Counted from the first letter of the stretch, positions 46,861 through 56,685 are shown. The stretch: 64,000 nt of DNA from Variovorax paradoxus NBRC 15149 (GCF_001591365.1 NZ_BCUT01000001.1:1116001-1180000); one strand, 5' to 3'. Translations and numbers: made by a program. The notes: generated by a model not told the origin, from the letters alone.

Positions 46861-47511
46861 TCAGTCGCGAATCCGCTCGATGACCTGCGAGGAAACGCGG
46901 GCAAGCGCCGCGCGCGGCACCTTGTCGGGCGCGATCTCGGCAAGCGGCTTCAGCACGAAGGCGCGGTCGCGCATGCGCGGGTGGGGCAAGGCCAGCGCGG
47001 GCGTGTCCTTGATCGCGTTGCCGTGCATCAGCAGGTCGAGGTCGAGCGTGCGCGGCGCATTGGGAAAGGGCCGCTCGCGGCCGGCCTGCTCCTCCAGCAG
47101 GTGCAGCTCGGCCAGGAAGGCCTCGGCCGTGAGCCCGGTCCGCACGGCCACCACGGCGTTGATGAAATCGGGCCCGGCCGCATCGACCGGCGCGCTGCGG
47201 TAGAGCGACGAGCGCGCCGTCACCACGGTGCGCTCGATGGTGCCGATGGCGTCCATGGCCGCCGTCACGGCGGCCCGGGCGTCGCCGAGGTTGGCGCCGA
47301 TGGCGACGAAGGCCTGCACGGTCGGATAGTCCTCGCGCGTGCGGCGAGGGGGCGCACCGGCGGACCCGGCCTTGCCCGCGGGCCGGCTGGGCGCGCGCCG
47401 CGCGGGCGCCGGTCCGCTGCTCTTCGGCTTCGGCGAAGGGCCGCCGCGCGATGGCGGCCGTCCCTGGCCGCCGCCGCTCTTGCCGTCCTTCGGCCGGTTC
47501 GGTGCGCTCAT
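46861..47511 (-). CDS. folK: 2-amino-4-hydroxy-6-hydroxymethyldihydropteridine diphosphokinase
   Basis: A 216-residue HPPK of folate synthesis. The enzyme begins around residue 66 (FVAIGANLGD) and contains RSAPVD..GPDFINAVV, RPFPNAPRTLDLDLLMHG and LPHPRMRDRAFVLKPL. About 60 residues of Pro/Arg/Gly/Lys-rich low-complexity sequence precede it, an unusual extension. It overlaps pcnB by ATGA. Confidence 0.94.
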   Translation of the reverse strand: MSAPNRPKDGKSGGGQGRPPSRGGPSPKPKSSGPAPARRAPSRPAGKAGSAGAPPRRTREDYPTVQAFVAIGANLGDARAAVTAAMDAIGTIERTVVTARSSLYRSAPVDAAGPDFINAVVAVRTGLTAEAFLAELHLLEEQAGRERPFPNAPRTLDLDLLMHGNAIKDTPALALPHPRMRDRAFVLKPLAEIAPDKVPRAALARVSSQVIERIRD

Positions 47512-49148
47512 TCGGCTGCGGCGCTCCCGCCGCCCTCGCCGCCGCCATCACCACCACCGCCGGTGCGCGGCTTGCGGCGGCGCCGGCGCTTGCGCGGCGC
47601 GGCCGGCTCGCCATCGGGCGGCACGGCGCCGGCCTCGACCTCGACTTCCTCGGCCTCGTCGCCCTGACGGGTGTCGGCCTCGGGCTGGCGCTGGCGCGGC
47701 GCCGGTTCGCCGCGGGAGGGCTTGGGCGCGACCGGGTCGCGCGTTCGCACGCGCTGGCGGGTCTTCTGCTCGTCGCGCACCTGCTCCAGCAGGTCTTGCT
47801 GGCGCACGTCGTCGGCGGTGCTGAACTCCTGCCACCACTCGGCGATGGCCTCGCTGACCTCGCCCACGTCGGCGCGCAGCCGCATGAAGTCGAAGGCGGC
47901 GCGGAACCGCGCCTGGTCGACCAGGCTGTAGGGCGTGGAGCCGGTGCGCTTGTCGAAGCGCGGCTGCATCATCCAGATCTCGCGCATGTCGGCGGCGAGC
48001 TTGCCGCGGCCCGACACATCGCCGATGCGGGCATTGAACACGTCGTCGATCGCGTCCTGCAGCGCCGGGAATGGCGGCTGCGGGCGCTGGCCGTGCCGGC
48101 CCTCGACGCGCTGGGCCCAGCCGTCGCGCACGTCGGCCCACAGCACGCAGGCCAGAAGGAAGCTCGGCGCCACGGGCTTGCCTTCGCCGACGCGGCGGTC
48201 GGTGTCCTGCAGCGCCGCCTTCACGAAGGGCTGGTCGGCCCGCTCCACCACCACGTCGAGCAGCGGATAGATGCCCTTGGCGAGGCCCAGCTTGCGCAGT
48301 TGCTCGACCGTGGCAATGGCATGGCCGGTCTGCAGCAGCTTGAGCATTTCGTCGAACAGGCGGCTCTGCGGCACGTCGGCCAGCAGCTTGCTCGACTCGA
48401 CCAGCGGCGCGGCCGTCTTGGCTTCCATCTTGAAGCCCAGCGCCGCGAGCTTGGCCGAGAAGCGGATCGCGCGGATGATGCGCACCGGGTCTTCGCGGTA
48501 GCGCGTGGCCGGGTCGCCGATCATGCGCAGCGTGAGCTTCTGGGCGTCGCGGATGCCGTTGTGGTAGTCGACCACGACCTGGTTGGCGGGGTCGTAGTAC
48601 ATGGCGTTCACGGTGAAGTCGCGGCGCGCCGCGTCTTCCTCCTGCGGGCCCCAGACGTTGTCGCGCAGCACGCGGCCGCTGGCGTCCACCGCATGCTTCA
48701 TGCTCGCGAGCTCGCCCTTGCTGGTGCGCTCGTTGCCGGCCACCTGCTCGGCGGCGGCGTTGTCCATGTAGGCGCGGAAGGTCGAGACCTCGATCACCTC
48801 GTGCTCGCGGCCGCGGCCGTACACCACGTGCACGATGCGAAAGCGCCGCCCGATGATGAAGGCACGCCGGAAGAGCGACTTGACCTGCTCGGGCGTGGCG
48901 TTGGTGGCCACGTCGAAGTCCTTGGGGCGCAGCCCCAGCAGCAGGTCGCGCACCGCGCCGCCCACCACGTAGGCCTCGTAGCCGGCCTGCTGGAGCGTGG
49001 TGACGACGTTCCTGGCACGTTCGTCGACCAGGGCTGGATCGATCTTGTGAACCTCTGCCGGCACCTCCTGGCGCTTGCCGAAGCGGCTCTTGCCCTGTGC
49101 GCCGCCGGCCGATTTGCCGAGCAGCTTGTCGATGAATTTCTTGATCAT
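47508..49148 (-). CDS. pcnB: polynucleotide adenylyltransferase (poly(A) polymerase I)
   Basis: A 546-residue class II nucleotidyltransferase. GG at 63-64 (VVGGAVRDLLLG) and Asp77/Asp79 (DFDVATNA) form the active site, followed by RRDFTVNAMYYDP and an RNA-binding region. The last 90 residues are low-complexity, with a basic RKRRRRRKPR block and a Gly tail. It adds poly(A) tails that mark RNAs for decay. folK follows by ATGA and hda precedes it by 19 bases. Confidence 0.95.
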   Translation of the reverse strand: MIKKFIDKLLGKSAGGAQGKSRFGKRQEVPAEVHKIDPALVDERARNVVTTLQQAGYEAYVVGGAVRDLLLGLRPKDFDVATNATPEQVKSLFRRAFIIGRRFRIVHVVYGRGREHEVIEVSTFRAYMDNAAAEQVAGNERTSKGELASMKHAVDASGRVLRDNVWGPQEEDAARRDFTVNAMYYDPANQVVVDYHNGIRDAQKLTLRMIGDPATRYREDPVRIIRAIRFSAKLAALGFKMEAKTAAPLVESSKLLADVPQSRLFDEMLKLLQTGHAIATVEQLRKLGLAKGIYPLLDVVVERADQPFVKAALQDTDRRVGEGKPVAPSFLLACVLWADVRDGWAQRVEGRHGQRPQPPFPALQDAIDDVFNARIGDVSGRGKLAADMREIWMMQPRFDKRTGSTPYSLVDQARFRAAFDFMRLRADVGEVSEAIAEWWQEFSTADDVRQQDLLEQVRDEQKTRQRVRTRDPVAPKPSRGEPAPRQRQPEADTRQGDEAEEVEVEAGAVPPDGEPAAPRKRRRRRKPRTGGGGDGGGEGGGSAAAE

Positions 49149-49167
49149 TGTTGGTTGAAGCTCTTCT

Positions 49168-49854
49168 CTATTCGTTTTCGAGCATGGATCGGATCAGCGG
49201 GATCGTGATCGCGCGCTGTGTCTGAAGGGCATAGCCGTCGAGCTGCGTGAGCAGCTCCATCAGGCTGCCCAGGTCGCGGCTGAAGCGGTGCAGCATGTAG
49301 TCGAGCACCTCGTCCGACAGCATGACGCCGCGCGTGTCGGCGGCCTGGCGCAGCACCGCGCGGCGTTCGCTTTCGCTCAGCACCTGCAGGTGGAACACAT
49401 GGCCCCAGCCCAGCCGGGTGCGAAGGTCCTCGCGCAGCGGCAGGTCGGCCGGCGGCAGCGCGCCCGCGGCCACCACGCCGCGCTGCAGCGTCTGCGCGTT
49501 GACGAACCAGTTGAAGGCCGCGTGCTGCTGCACGGCGGTGTAGAGGTGCACGTCGTCGAGCAGCACGGCACCCCAGCGCTCGTCGAATTCGGGCGGCTCC
49601 AGCACGCCGGCATGCAGCCAGCCCACGCTCGCGCCCTGCTCGCGCAGCGCCACACGCACCGATTCGAGCAGATGGGTCTTGCCGCTGCCGCCTTCGCCCC
49701 AAAGATAGGTGGGCACGGGAGAGTGGGGCACGGCGCTGCCGGCGCCGCCCACCCACAGTTGCAGGTGCCGCAGCGCCGCCTCGTTCGGGCCGGCAAAAAA
49801 AGCGTCGAAGCTGGGGCCCGTCGCAATGCCGATATCGAGCGCGAGCTGTTTCAT
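49168..49854 (-). CDS. hda: DnaA regulatory inactivator Hda
   Basis: A 228-residue AAA+ protein like DnaA domain III. QLALDIG at residues 3-9 is the clamp-binding motif; P-loop WGEGGSGKTHL starts at 52, then LLDDVHLY, and a C-terminal arginine-rich lid. With the loaded clamp it stimulates ATP hydrolysis by DnaA. I chose ATG 49854 (MKQLALD); 49869 is in frame. Divergent from purM. Confidence 0.92.
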   Translation of the reverse strand: MKQLALDIGIATGPSFDAFFAGPNEAALRHLQLWVGGAGSAVPHSPVPTYLWGEGGSGKTHLLESVRVALREQGASVGWLHAGVLEPPEFDERWGAVLLDDVHLYTAVQQHAAFNWFVNAQTLQRGVVAAGALPPADLPLREDLRTRLGWGHVFHLQVLSESERRAVLRQAADTRGVMLSDEVLDYMLHRFSRDLGSLMELLTQLDGYALQTQRAITIPLIRSMLENE

Positions 49855-49973
49855 CCCGGGAAGGTTCATGGAGGGGGCCCGGAGGGCCCTTAAAATCGTG
49901 AGGAATTCTATCGGCCCGGCCGCTTCGGTCGCCGGCGCCTCCACCTTCCCGCCCTTCTCGACACCGTCCGACC

Positions 49974-51014
49974 ATGACTTCCCCCACGCCCACCCCGCTC
50001 AGCTACAAGGATGCAGGTGTCGATATCGATGCCGGCGACGCACTGGTCGACCGCATCAAGCCGCTCGCCAAGAAGACCCTGCGCGAAGGCGTGCTGGCCG
50101 GCATCGGCGGCTTTGGCGCGCTGTTCGAGGTGCCCAAGCGCTACAAGGAGCCGGTGCTGGTGAGCGGCACCGACGGCGTGGGCACCAAGCTCAAGCTGGC
50201 CTTCGAATGGAACATGCACGACACGGTCGGCATCGACCTGGTGGCCATGAGCGTCAACGACGTGCTGGTGCAGGGCGCCGAACCCCTCTTCTTCCTTGAC
50301 TATTTCGCCTGCGGCAAGCTCGAGGTGGACACGGCCGCGGCCGTGATCGGCGGCATCGCCCGCGGCTGCGAGATTTCCGGCTGCGCGCTGATCGGCGGCG
50401 AAACCGCCGAAATGCCCGGCATGTACCCGGCCGGCGAGTACGACCTGGCGGGCTTCGCGGTCGGCGCGGTCGAAAAGTCGAAGATCCTCACGGGCCAGAA
50501 CGTGAAGCCCGGCGACGTGGTGCTGGGCCTGGCCTCGGCCGGCGTGCATTCCAATGGCTTCAGCCTGGTGCGCAAGGTGATCGAACGCGCCGGGGCCGAC
50601 CTGCCCGCCACGCTCGACGGCAAGCCGTTCCGCGAAGCCGTGATGGAACCCACCCACCTCTACGTGAAGCCGGTGCTCGAGGCGCTGGCCAGGCACCCGA
50701 TCAAGGCGCTGGCCCACATCACGGGCGGCGGCCTGCTCGAGAACATTCCGCGCGTGCTGCCCGAAGGCACGGCCGCCCACCTCAGGAAGGGCAGCTGGCC
50801 GCAGACCGAACTCTTCGCCTGGCTGCAGAAGGTGGCCGGCATCGACGACATCGAGATGAACCGCACCTTCAACAACGGCATCGGCATGGTGGTGGTGATC
50901 GACGCGGCCGAGGCCGCAGCCTGCGCTGCCACGCTGCGCACGGCCGGCGAATCGGTGTTCGAGATCGGCACCATCGCCGAGCGCGGCACGGGCGCCGCCG
51001 TCGTGGTTGGCTGA
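49974..51014 (+). CDS. purM: phosphoribosylformylglycinamidine cyclo-ligase
   Basis: A 346-residue AIR synthetase of purine synthesis. [46 protein letters not shown] and [16 protein letters not shown] are family blocks. It uses ATP to close the imidazole ring of FGAM. Opposite hda, with GGGCCC-GGA-GGGCCC in the shared gap. Confidence 0.98.
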   Translation: MTSPTPTPLSYKDAGVDIDAGDALVDRIKPLAKKTLREGVLAGIGGFGALFEVPKRYKEPVLVSGTDGVGTKLKLAFEWNMHDTVGIDLVAMSVNDVLVQGAEPLFFLDYFACGKLEVDTAAAVIGGIARGCEISGCALIGGETAEMPGMYPAGEYDLAGFAVGAVEKSKILTGQNVKPGDVVLGLASAGVHSNGFSLVRKVIERAGADLPATLDGKPFREAVMEPTHLYVKPVLEALARHPIKALAHITGGGLLENIPRVLPEGTAAHLRKGSWPQTELFAWLQKVAGIDDIEMNRTFNNGIGMVVVIDAAEAAACAATLRTAGESVFEIGTIAERGTGAAVVVG

Positions 51015-51056
51015 TTTCCTCGCTCCGAGGCTCGCCAGCGCAGCACCCGGACCCTG

Positions 51057-52121
51057 ATGGCCAAGCCCTCCCTCGCCACTTTCGAAACCAAGCCCCAGCC
51101 CGCCTCGCGCAACGTGGTGCTGGCCAGCTACCTGCTGATGCCGGCCGCGCTGCTGCTGGTGATGTGGCAGCACCTGCTGCCCGGCCTGCTGTGCGTGTGC
51201 ATCGGCTTCCTGGCCACCCGCTGGTTCACGCGGCTGATCGTCGGCGGCCTGGCGCGGCTGAAGCTGCCGTTCGAACGTGCCGACGTGCCGGCCCGGGTGC
51301 TGGCCGTCACGCTGGTGCTGCTGGCGCCCATCGCGCTGATCTCCCTGGGCCTGTCGCAGGCGCGCGAGTACATCCTCGACGCGCCCGACCAGTACCGCGA
51401 GCTGCTCGACTACACGGCGCGCACGGTGCTCGAACTGCGGCTCAAGCTCCCACCCGAAATTGCGGTCTACCTGCCCGAAGGCGCGGCCGAAGTGCAGCGC
51501 GTGGTGGCCAACTACCTGCGCGCGCAGGCCGGTTCGCTGGCGCTGGCCGAACGGGCATGGCTCGGCGGCCTGCTGTTTGCCTACGTGGGGCTCATCGTGG
51601 GCGGGCTGGCGGCCATTGCGCCTTCGCCGCTGCAGCGCCGGCCGCTCGCCGCGCAGCTGCACCGGCGCATCGCGATCTTCGGCGAGGCCTTCGGCCAGAT
51701 CGTGGCCGCGCAGTTCTGGATCGCGGCCTTCAACACGCTGCTGACCGCCATCTTCCTGCTGTTCCTGATGCCGCTCTGGGGCCCTCACCTGCCCTACACG
51801 CCGGCCCTGATCACGCTGACCTTCGTGGCGGGCCTGGTGCCCATCGTCGGCAACCTGGTCTGCAACTCGGTGATCACGCTGGTGGCGCTGTCGGTGTCGC
51901 CCGTGACGGCGCTGGCCTGCCTGGCGTTCCTGATCATCATCCACAAGGCCGAATACGTGATCAACGCCAAGGTGGTCGGCAGCCGCACGCAGATGCGGGT
52001 GTGGGAACTGCTGGCAGTGATGTTCGTGGCCGAGGCGGTGTTCGGCCCGGCCGGGCTGGTGGCGGCGCCGCTTTTCTATGCGTACCTCAAGAAAGAGCTG
52101 CAGGCCGCAGGCCTGGTTTAG
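51057..52121 (+). CDS. AI-2E family transporter (PerM-like membrane protein)
   Basis: A 354-residue membrane protein with about eight segments, a soluble middle part and the family-typical ITLTFVAGLVPIVGNLVCNSVITLVAL. The family name is historical; members are permease-like exporters, and the sequence does not indicate autoinducer transport. It follows purM by 42 bases. Confidence 0.85.
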   Translation: MAKPSLATFETKPQPASRNVVLASYLLMPAALLLVMWQHLLPGLLCVCIGFLATRWFTRLIVGGLARLKLPFERADVPARVLAVTLVLLAPIALISLGLSQAREYILDAPDQYRELLDYTARTVLELRLKLPPEIAVYLPEGAAEVQRVVANYLRAQAGSLALAERAWLGGLLFAYVGLIVGGLAAIAPSPLQRRPLAAQLHRRIAIFGEAFGQIVAAQFWIAAFNTLLTAIFLLFLMPLWGPHLPYTPALITLTFVAGLVPIVGNLVCNSVITLVALSVSPVTALACLAFLIIIHKAEYVINAKVVGSRTQMRVWELLAVMFVAEAVFGPAGLVAAPLFYAYLKKELQAAGLV

Positions 52122-52229
52122 CCCTGATGTCCTGATTTGATCGGTTCTGGTCCGCTTCGGCGCGGACCATGCGCTGGCGGCGCAGAAGAATAGGCGGCAT
52201 CATCCACTTCGCCCTTTCGAGCCCACGCC

Positions 52230-52814
52230 ATGAAATCCTGTCTGATTGTGATCGACGCGCAGGAATCGTTTCGCCAGCGCGCCTACTGGTCCGAACACGT
52301 CGCGCAGCCCTATTTCGCCGCCCAGAACGCGCTGATCGAGGGCTGCCTGGCCGCCGGCCTTCCGATCGTGCGCATCTTCCACGTCGACGGTCCCGCCACT
52401 GCGAGCCATCCTTTCGCGGTCGAATCGGGCCTGGTGCGGCCGATCGAAGGCCTGGCGGCTTTCGAGGCGGCGGCCACCTTCACCAAGCACCGCCACAGCG
52501 CGCTGGTCAACAGCGGGCTCGACATCTGGCTCACGCAGCAGGGCATCGGCCGGCTGATCGTGAGCGGCATCCGCACCGAGCAATGCTGCGAAACCACCGC
52601 GCGCCACGCCTCGGACCTGGGCTGGGAGGTCGACTACGTGACCGAGGCCACGCTGACCTTCGACATGCCGCAGCCCGACGGCCAATCGCTTGCCGCGGCC
52701 GACATCAAGGCGCGCACGGCGGCCGTGCTGGACGGCCGGTTCGCCACCGTCTGCAGCGTGGCGCAGGCACTGCAACGCGCCGGAATCGAAACCGGCGAAA
52801 GCGTGGCCGCATGA
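52230..52814 (+). CDS. isochorismatase-family cysteine hydrolase
   Basis: A 194-residue cysteine hydrolase. The catalytic triad is visible: Asp9 (VIDAQ), Lys86 (FTKHRHSAL) and Cys119 (RTEQCCETTARHA), with the cis-peptide VSGIRTE before it. Such enzymes cleave amides such as N-carbamoyl or nicotinamide-like substrates. ATGA-coupled to a DJ-1-like gene and then a GlxA-type regulator that probably controls all three. Confidence 0.88.
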   Translation: MKSCLIVIDAQESFRQRAYWSEHVAQPYFAAQNALIEGCLAAGLPIVRIFHVDGPATASHPFAVESGLVRPIEGLAAFEAAATFTKHRHSALVNSGLDIWLTQQGIGRLIVSGIRTEQCCETTARHASDLGWEVDYVTEATLTFDMPQPDGQSLAAADIKARTAAVLDGRFATVCSVAQALQRAGIETGESVAA

Positions 52815-53443
52815 CCTTGCGTGTTCGAATCCTCGCCTACGACGGCGTCGAGGCCCTCGACTTCGCGGGGCCGTTCGAGGTGTTCACCACCGCAAGCCGC
52901 GTGAGCCAGCGCATGAATCCCGGCGCGCCGGCGCCTTTCGAGGTTGCCTCGGTGGCGCTGGGCGCCAACGAGCCGGTGCAGGCGCGCGCCGGCCTGCGCC
53001 TGCTGGCCGACCACGACCTGGCCGCGAATCCAATGGCCGACCTGCTGGTCGTGCCCGGCGGCGTGGTCGATGCCCCGATGGCAAGCCCCGCCACGCTGCG
53101 CTGGATCGCCGATTGCGCGGCCGGCGCGCAGCTGGTCGCCTCGGTCTGCACCGGCGTCTTCCTGCTCGCCAAAAGCGGCGTGGCCGTGCGCGAAGCCGTG
53201 ACCACCCATTGGGAAGACATCGCGGACTTGCGCGAGCAGTTCCCCTTGCTCGACGTGCGCGAAAACGAGCGCTGGGTCGACAGCGGCCGCATCGTCAGCT
53301 CCGCGGGCATCAGCGCGGGCATCGACATGAGCCTGTACCTGGTCGAACGCCTGGCCGGCCACCCGCTGGCCGAGCGCACCGCGCGCCAGATGGACTACGC
53401 ATGGATCTCCAGCAGCAGCAGCAGCAAAAGCCCATCCGCGTAG
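52811..53443 (+). CDS. DJ-1/PfpI-family protein
   Basis: A 210-residue class I glutamine amidotransferase-like protein. The nucleophile elbow Cys113 is in VASVCTGVFLLA. It resembles isonitrile hydratase/InhA-type and ThiJ-like members. It ends in a short Ser run (SSSSSSKSPSA) encoded by the same CAG/AGC tract that gives the poly-Gln start of the next gene; the two frames overlap by 43 bases. Confidence 0.87.
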   Translation: MTLRVRILAYDGVEALDFAGPFEVFTTASRVSQRMNPGAPAPFEVASVALGANEPVQARAGLRLLADHDLAANPMADLLVVPGGVVDAPMASPATLRWIADCAAGAQLVASVCTGVFLLAKSGVAVREAVTTHWEDIADLREQFPLLDVRENERWVDSGRIVSSAGISAGIDMSLYLVERLAGHPLAERTARQMDYAWISSSSSSKSPSA

Positions 53444-54402
53444 TGTTCGTGCTGCTGCCGGGCAGCCTGGTGCTCGACTGGGCCGGCCCGGCCGAGGCGC
53501 TGCGCATCGCGAACCAGCGGCTGCGTGCGGCGGGCCAGCCCGAGCGCTTCGAGATCGAATTCGCCAGCCCGCGGCCCACGTCGATCGGGTCGGTCGGCGT
53601 GGCACTCGCCAACCTCTCGCCCTTGCCGGCGCAATGGCATGGCCCGGCCTGGGTCGTGCTGGTCGGACTGCCCGGAGACACCATCCCGATCGACAACGCC
53701 GAGACGCAGGAGCTGCTGCACTGGCTGCGCGGCCAGCGCTTCGAACGCGGCCGGCTCGAACTGGTCACGGTCTGCGCCGGTGCACTGCTGGCCGCGCATG
53801 CCGGCGCGCTTTCGGGCCGCCGTGCGACCACGCACCACCATCACCTGGACGAACTGCGCGCAGTGGAGCCGCGCTGCGAGGTGGTCGCCAACCGCGTGTT
53901 CGTGATCGATCCGCCGGTGTACAGCAGCGCGGGCGTCACCACCGGCATCGACCTGGTGCTGCACCGCATTGCCGACCTGTGCGGCGAAGCGCTGGCCGCC
54001 CAGGTGGCGCAGACGATGGTGGTGGCGCAGCGGCGCGGCCCGCACGATCCGGAGCTGTCGCCCTTCCTGGCCCACCGCAACCACCTGCATGCCGCGCTGC
54101 ATCGCGTGCAGGACGCCGTCAGCGAGCAGCCGCAGGCCGACTGGAGCGTGCCGCGGATGGCCGAAGTGGCGCATACCTCGGCGCGGCACCTGACGCGGCT
54201 GTTCGTCGAGCACGCGGGCGTGGCGCCGCTGGCCTACCTGCGCCGGCTGCGGCTGGCGGCCGCGCAGCTGGCGCTGGCCTCGGGCGCGAGCGTGACGCGG
54301 GCGGCGGAAATCTCGGGCTTCGGCTCTGACACGCAGCTGCGGCGCGCCTGGCACCAGTTCGGATTGCCTGGCTCGCCTTCGGCCTCGGCATCGAAGGCGT
54401 AG
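53401..54402 (+). CDS. GlxA-type AraC-family transcriptional regulator
   Basis: A 333-residue regulator: N-terminal DJ-1/PfpI-like sensor domain (Cys125 in VTVCAGALLAA) and C-terminal AraC helix-turn-helix pair (from about residue 235; MAEVAHTSARHLTRLFVEHAGVAPLAYLRRLRL). ATG at 53401 gives MDLQ6KPIRV; it lies inside the end of the DJ-1 gene. Probably regulates the adjacent hydrolase/DJ-1 genes. Confidence 0.88.
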   Translation: MDLQQQQQQKPIRVVFVLLPGSLVLDWAGPAEALRIANQRLRAAGQPERFEIEFASPRPTSIGSVGVALANLSPLPAQWHGPAWVVLVGLPGDTIPIDNAETQELLHWLRGQRFERGRLELVTVCAGALLAAHAGALSGRRATTHHHHLDELRAVEPRCEVVANRVFVIDPPVYSSAGVTTGIDLVLHRIADLCGEALAAQVAQTMVVAQRRGPHDPELSPFLAHRNHLHAALHRVQDAVSEQPQADWSVPRMAEVAHTSARHLTRLFVEHAGVAPLAYLRRLRLAAAQLALASGASVTRAAEISGFGSDTQLRRAWHQFGLPGSPSASASKA

Positions 54403-54428
54403 CAGCTCTGCCGGCCCCGCGAGGAGTT

Positions 54429-55742
54429 TCAGCCCTGCACAGCCGCGCAGGCCCGCGCACGCGCCAGCAGCAGGGTCCGCTCGCGCGTGTTGCGCGTGAG
54501 CGAGGCGGCGCGGTCGAATTCCTTTTGCGCCTCGGCGCGGCGGCCGAGCTTCAAGAGCAGGTCGCCGCGCACCGCCGGCAGCAGGTGGTAGGCCTGCAAG
54601 GCCGGCTCGCCCACGAGCGCATCCACCACCTCGAGCCCCGCGGCCGGCCCGAAGGCCATCGACAGCGCCACCGCGCGGTTCAATTCGACGATGGGCGACG
54701 GCGACAGCTCGGCCAGCGCGTCATAGAGCGCGGCGATGCGCGGCCAATCGGTTTCTTCGGCCGTGCGCGCACGGCCATGGCAGGAGGCAATGGCCGCCTG
54801 CAGCGCATACGGGCCGAAGGCACCGCCGAGCGCCTCGGCACGCGCCAGTGCCGCCAGGCCGCGGCGGATCAGCATGTGGTCCCAGCGTGCGCGATTCTGC
54901 TCGAGCAGCAGCACCGGCTCGCCCGAGGCGCCCACGCGCGCGGCCGTGCGCGAGGCCTGGATTTCCATCAGCGCCACCAGGCCATGCACTTCCGAGGCAT
55001 CGGGCATGAGCTCGGCCACGATGCGGCCCAGGCGCATGGCTTCCTCGCACAGCGCGGGACGCATCCAGTCGTCGCCGGCCGTGGCCGAGTAGCCTTCGTT
55101 GAAGATCAGGTAGAGCACCTCGAGCACCGAGGCGAGCCGCGCCTGGAGCTCATGCCGGCGCGGCACCTCGAAGGGCACGCGCGCTTCGAGCAGCGTGCGC
55201 TTGGCCCGCACGATGCGCTGCGCCACGGTGGCTTCGGGCACGAGAAAGGCGCGCGCAATTTCGTCGGTGCCGAGGCCGCCCATCAGGCGCAGCGTGAGCG
55301 CCACGCGCGCCTCGGTCGAAAGCACCGGGTGGCAGGCGGTGAAGACCAGCCGCAGCAGGTCGTCGCCGATGTCGTCGTCGATGGCCGCATCGACGGCTTC
55401 GGCGAAATCGGCCTGGGCCATCTCGTGCTGCGCATCGAGCTCGCGGCCGATCTCGGGCGCCTTGTGCTCGGCCAGCTGCCGATGCCGCAGCCGGTCGAGC
55501 GCGCGGCGCTTGGCCACGGCCGTGAGCCAGGCGGCGGGGTTGTCGGGCGCGCCTTTTTCGGGCCATTGCTCGAGGGCCGACACCAGCGCGTCCTGCGCCA
55601 GTTCCTCGGCCAGGCCCACGTCGCGCACCATGCGCGCGACGGTGGCGATGATCTTCGCGGATTCGATGCGCCACACCGCCTCGATGCTGCGGTGGACGGC
55701 GGCCTCGCCACCTCCGCCGCCGCGGCCCTCGGAAGCACCCAT
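54429..55742 (-). CDS. ECF sigma factor with long C-terminal extension (ECF42/SigJ-like, DUF6596)
   Basis: A 437-residue sigma factor. Region 2 is about residues 20-85 (AKIIATVARMVRDVGLAEELAQDALVSALEQWP), region 4 about 130-185 (LTLRLMGGLGTDEIARAFLVPEATVAQRIVRAKR). About 250 residues of TPR-like DUF6596 sequence follow. This architecture, next to YciI/DGPF proteins, is the mark of group ECF42, which uses no anti-sigma factor. It is the third gene of a three-gene unit behind the candidate promoter at 56686-56712. Confidence 0.9.
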   Translation of the reverse strand: MGASEGRGGGGGEAAVHRSIEAVWRIESAKIIATVARMVRDVGLAEELAQDALVSALEQWPEKGAPDNPAAWLTAVAKRRALDRLRHRQLAEHKAPEIGRELDAQHEMAQADFAEAVDAAIDDDIGDDLLRLVFTACHPVLSTEARVALTLRLMGGLGTDEIARAFLVPEATVAQRIVRAKRTLLEARVPFEVPRRHELQARLASVLEVLYLIFNEGYSATAGDDWMRPALCEEAMRLGRIVAELMPDASEVHGLVALMEIQASRTAARVGASGEPVLLLEQNRARWDHMLIRRGLAALARAEALGGAFGPYALQAAIASCHGRARTAEETDWPRIAALYDALAELSPSPIVELNRAVALSMAFGPAAGLEVVDALVGEPALQAYHLLPAVRGDLLLKLGRRAEAQKEFDRAASLTRNTRERTLLLARARACAAVQG

Positions 55743-55745
55743 GGC

Positions 55746-56165
55746 TCAGGTCTTCTTGACCGCCTGCATCGACGCGAATTCGGAGGTCAGCGCCTGCACG
55801 TCGGGCGGGAAGTCGGCAATTTCCTGGATCTGGCGGACCTCGATGACCTCGTTCTCGCTGCCGGGGCAGCGCGTGGCCCATTCGATGGCGTCGGCGCGCG
55901 AGGGCACGTCGATGATCCAGTAGCCGCCGAGCACCTCCTTGGCCTCGGCAAAGGGGCCGTCGACCACCTTGGGCTTGCGGCCCGGAAAGCTCACGCGCGC
56001 GCCCATCGAGGGCGGATGCAGGCCGTCGCAGCTGATCAGCACGCCGGCCTTCTGCATCGACTCGTTGTAGGCCATCATGGCCGCCACCGCATCGACGTCG
56101 TCGGGAATGGTGCCGGGCGCGGCGCTTTCGTAGCCGTGGGGAATCATCAGCAGCATGAATCGCAT
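55746..56165 (-). CDS. YciI-like (DGPF domain) protein
   Basis: A 139-residue YciI-fold protein with the DGPF motif at 69-72 (VVDGPFAEAKEVLGGYWIIDV). Function is unproven; such proteins are co-conserved with ECF42 sigma factors. Ends 3 bases before the sigma gene. Confidence 0.9.
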   Translation of the reverse strand: MRFMLLMIPHGYESAAPGTIPDDVDAVAAMMAYNESMQKAGVLISCDGLHPPSMGARVSFPGRKPKVVDGPFAEAKEVLGGYWIIDVPSRADAIEWATRCPGSENEVIEVRQIQEIADFPPDVQALTSEFASMQAVKKT

Positions 56166-56194
56166 GGCGGTCTCCTTCGGTGCGGCGCTGCCGT

Positions 56195-56623
56195 TCAGCG
56201 GCCGGCCTTGGCCCGGGCCTCGGATTCGGCGCGCAGGCGCTCTTCCTGCGCCAGCAGCTCGGGCGTCATCGAGTCGCCGAAATCGGAGGCTTCGAACACC
56301 TGGCGGATCTCGATCTCGCCCTCCTGGAACGGGCTGCGCTTGATCCACTCGATGGCTTCCTCCTTCGACTTGACCTGCAGCAGCCAGAAGCCCGCGAGCA
56401 ATTCCTTCGTCTCGGCGAAAGGACCGTCGATCACGGTGCGCTTGAGGCCTTCGCAGCGCACGCGTGCGCCCCTGGATGACGGGTGCAGCCCTTCGCCCGC
56501 GAGCAGCACGCCGGCCTTGACCAGCTCCTCGTTGAACTTGCCCATGGCGGTGAGCACTTCGGTGCTCGGCATCACGCCGGCTTCGGAATCCTTGTTGGCC
56601 TTGACCAGAACCATGAATCGCAT
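56195..56623 (-). CDS. YciI-like (DGPF domain) protein, second copy
   Basis: A 142-residue paralogue of the next gene with DGPF at 66-69 (VIDGPFAETKELLAGFWLLQV). The start at 56623 follows CAGGAGAAACGAC. The frame runs 35 codons further upstream through the promoter and is not used. First gene of the YciI-YciI-sigma unit. Confidence 0.9.
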   Translation of the reverse strand: MRFMVLVKANKDSEAGVMPSTEVLTAMGKFNEELVKAGVLLAGEGLHPSSRGARVRCEGLKRTVIDGPFAETKELLAGFWLLQVKSKEEAIEWIKRSPFQEGEIEIRQVFEASDFGDSMTPELLAQEERLRAESEARAKAGR

Positions 56624-56685
56624 GTCGTTTCTCCTGAAGGTTGATGAAATCGGGAGGCACTGAAACCGCGCGCTCCTGTTCACAC

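Noticed and set aside
51057..52121. Quorum-sensing autoinducer-2 exporter
   Set aside because: The family name AI-2E is historical. Nothing in the sequence or neighbours (purM, hda) supports a signalling role.
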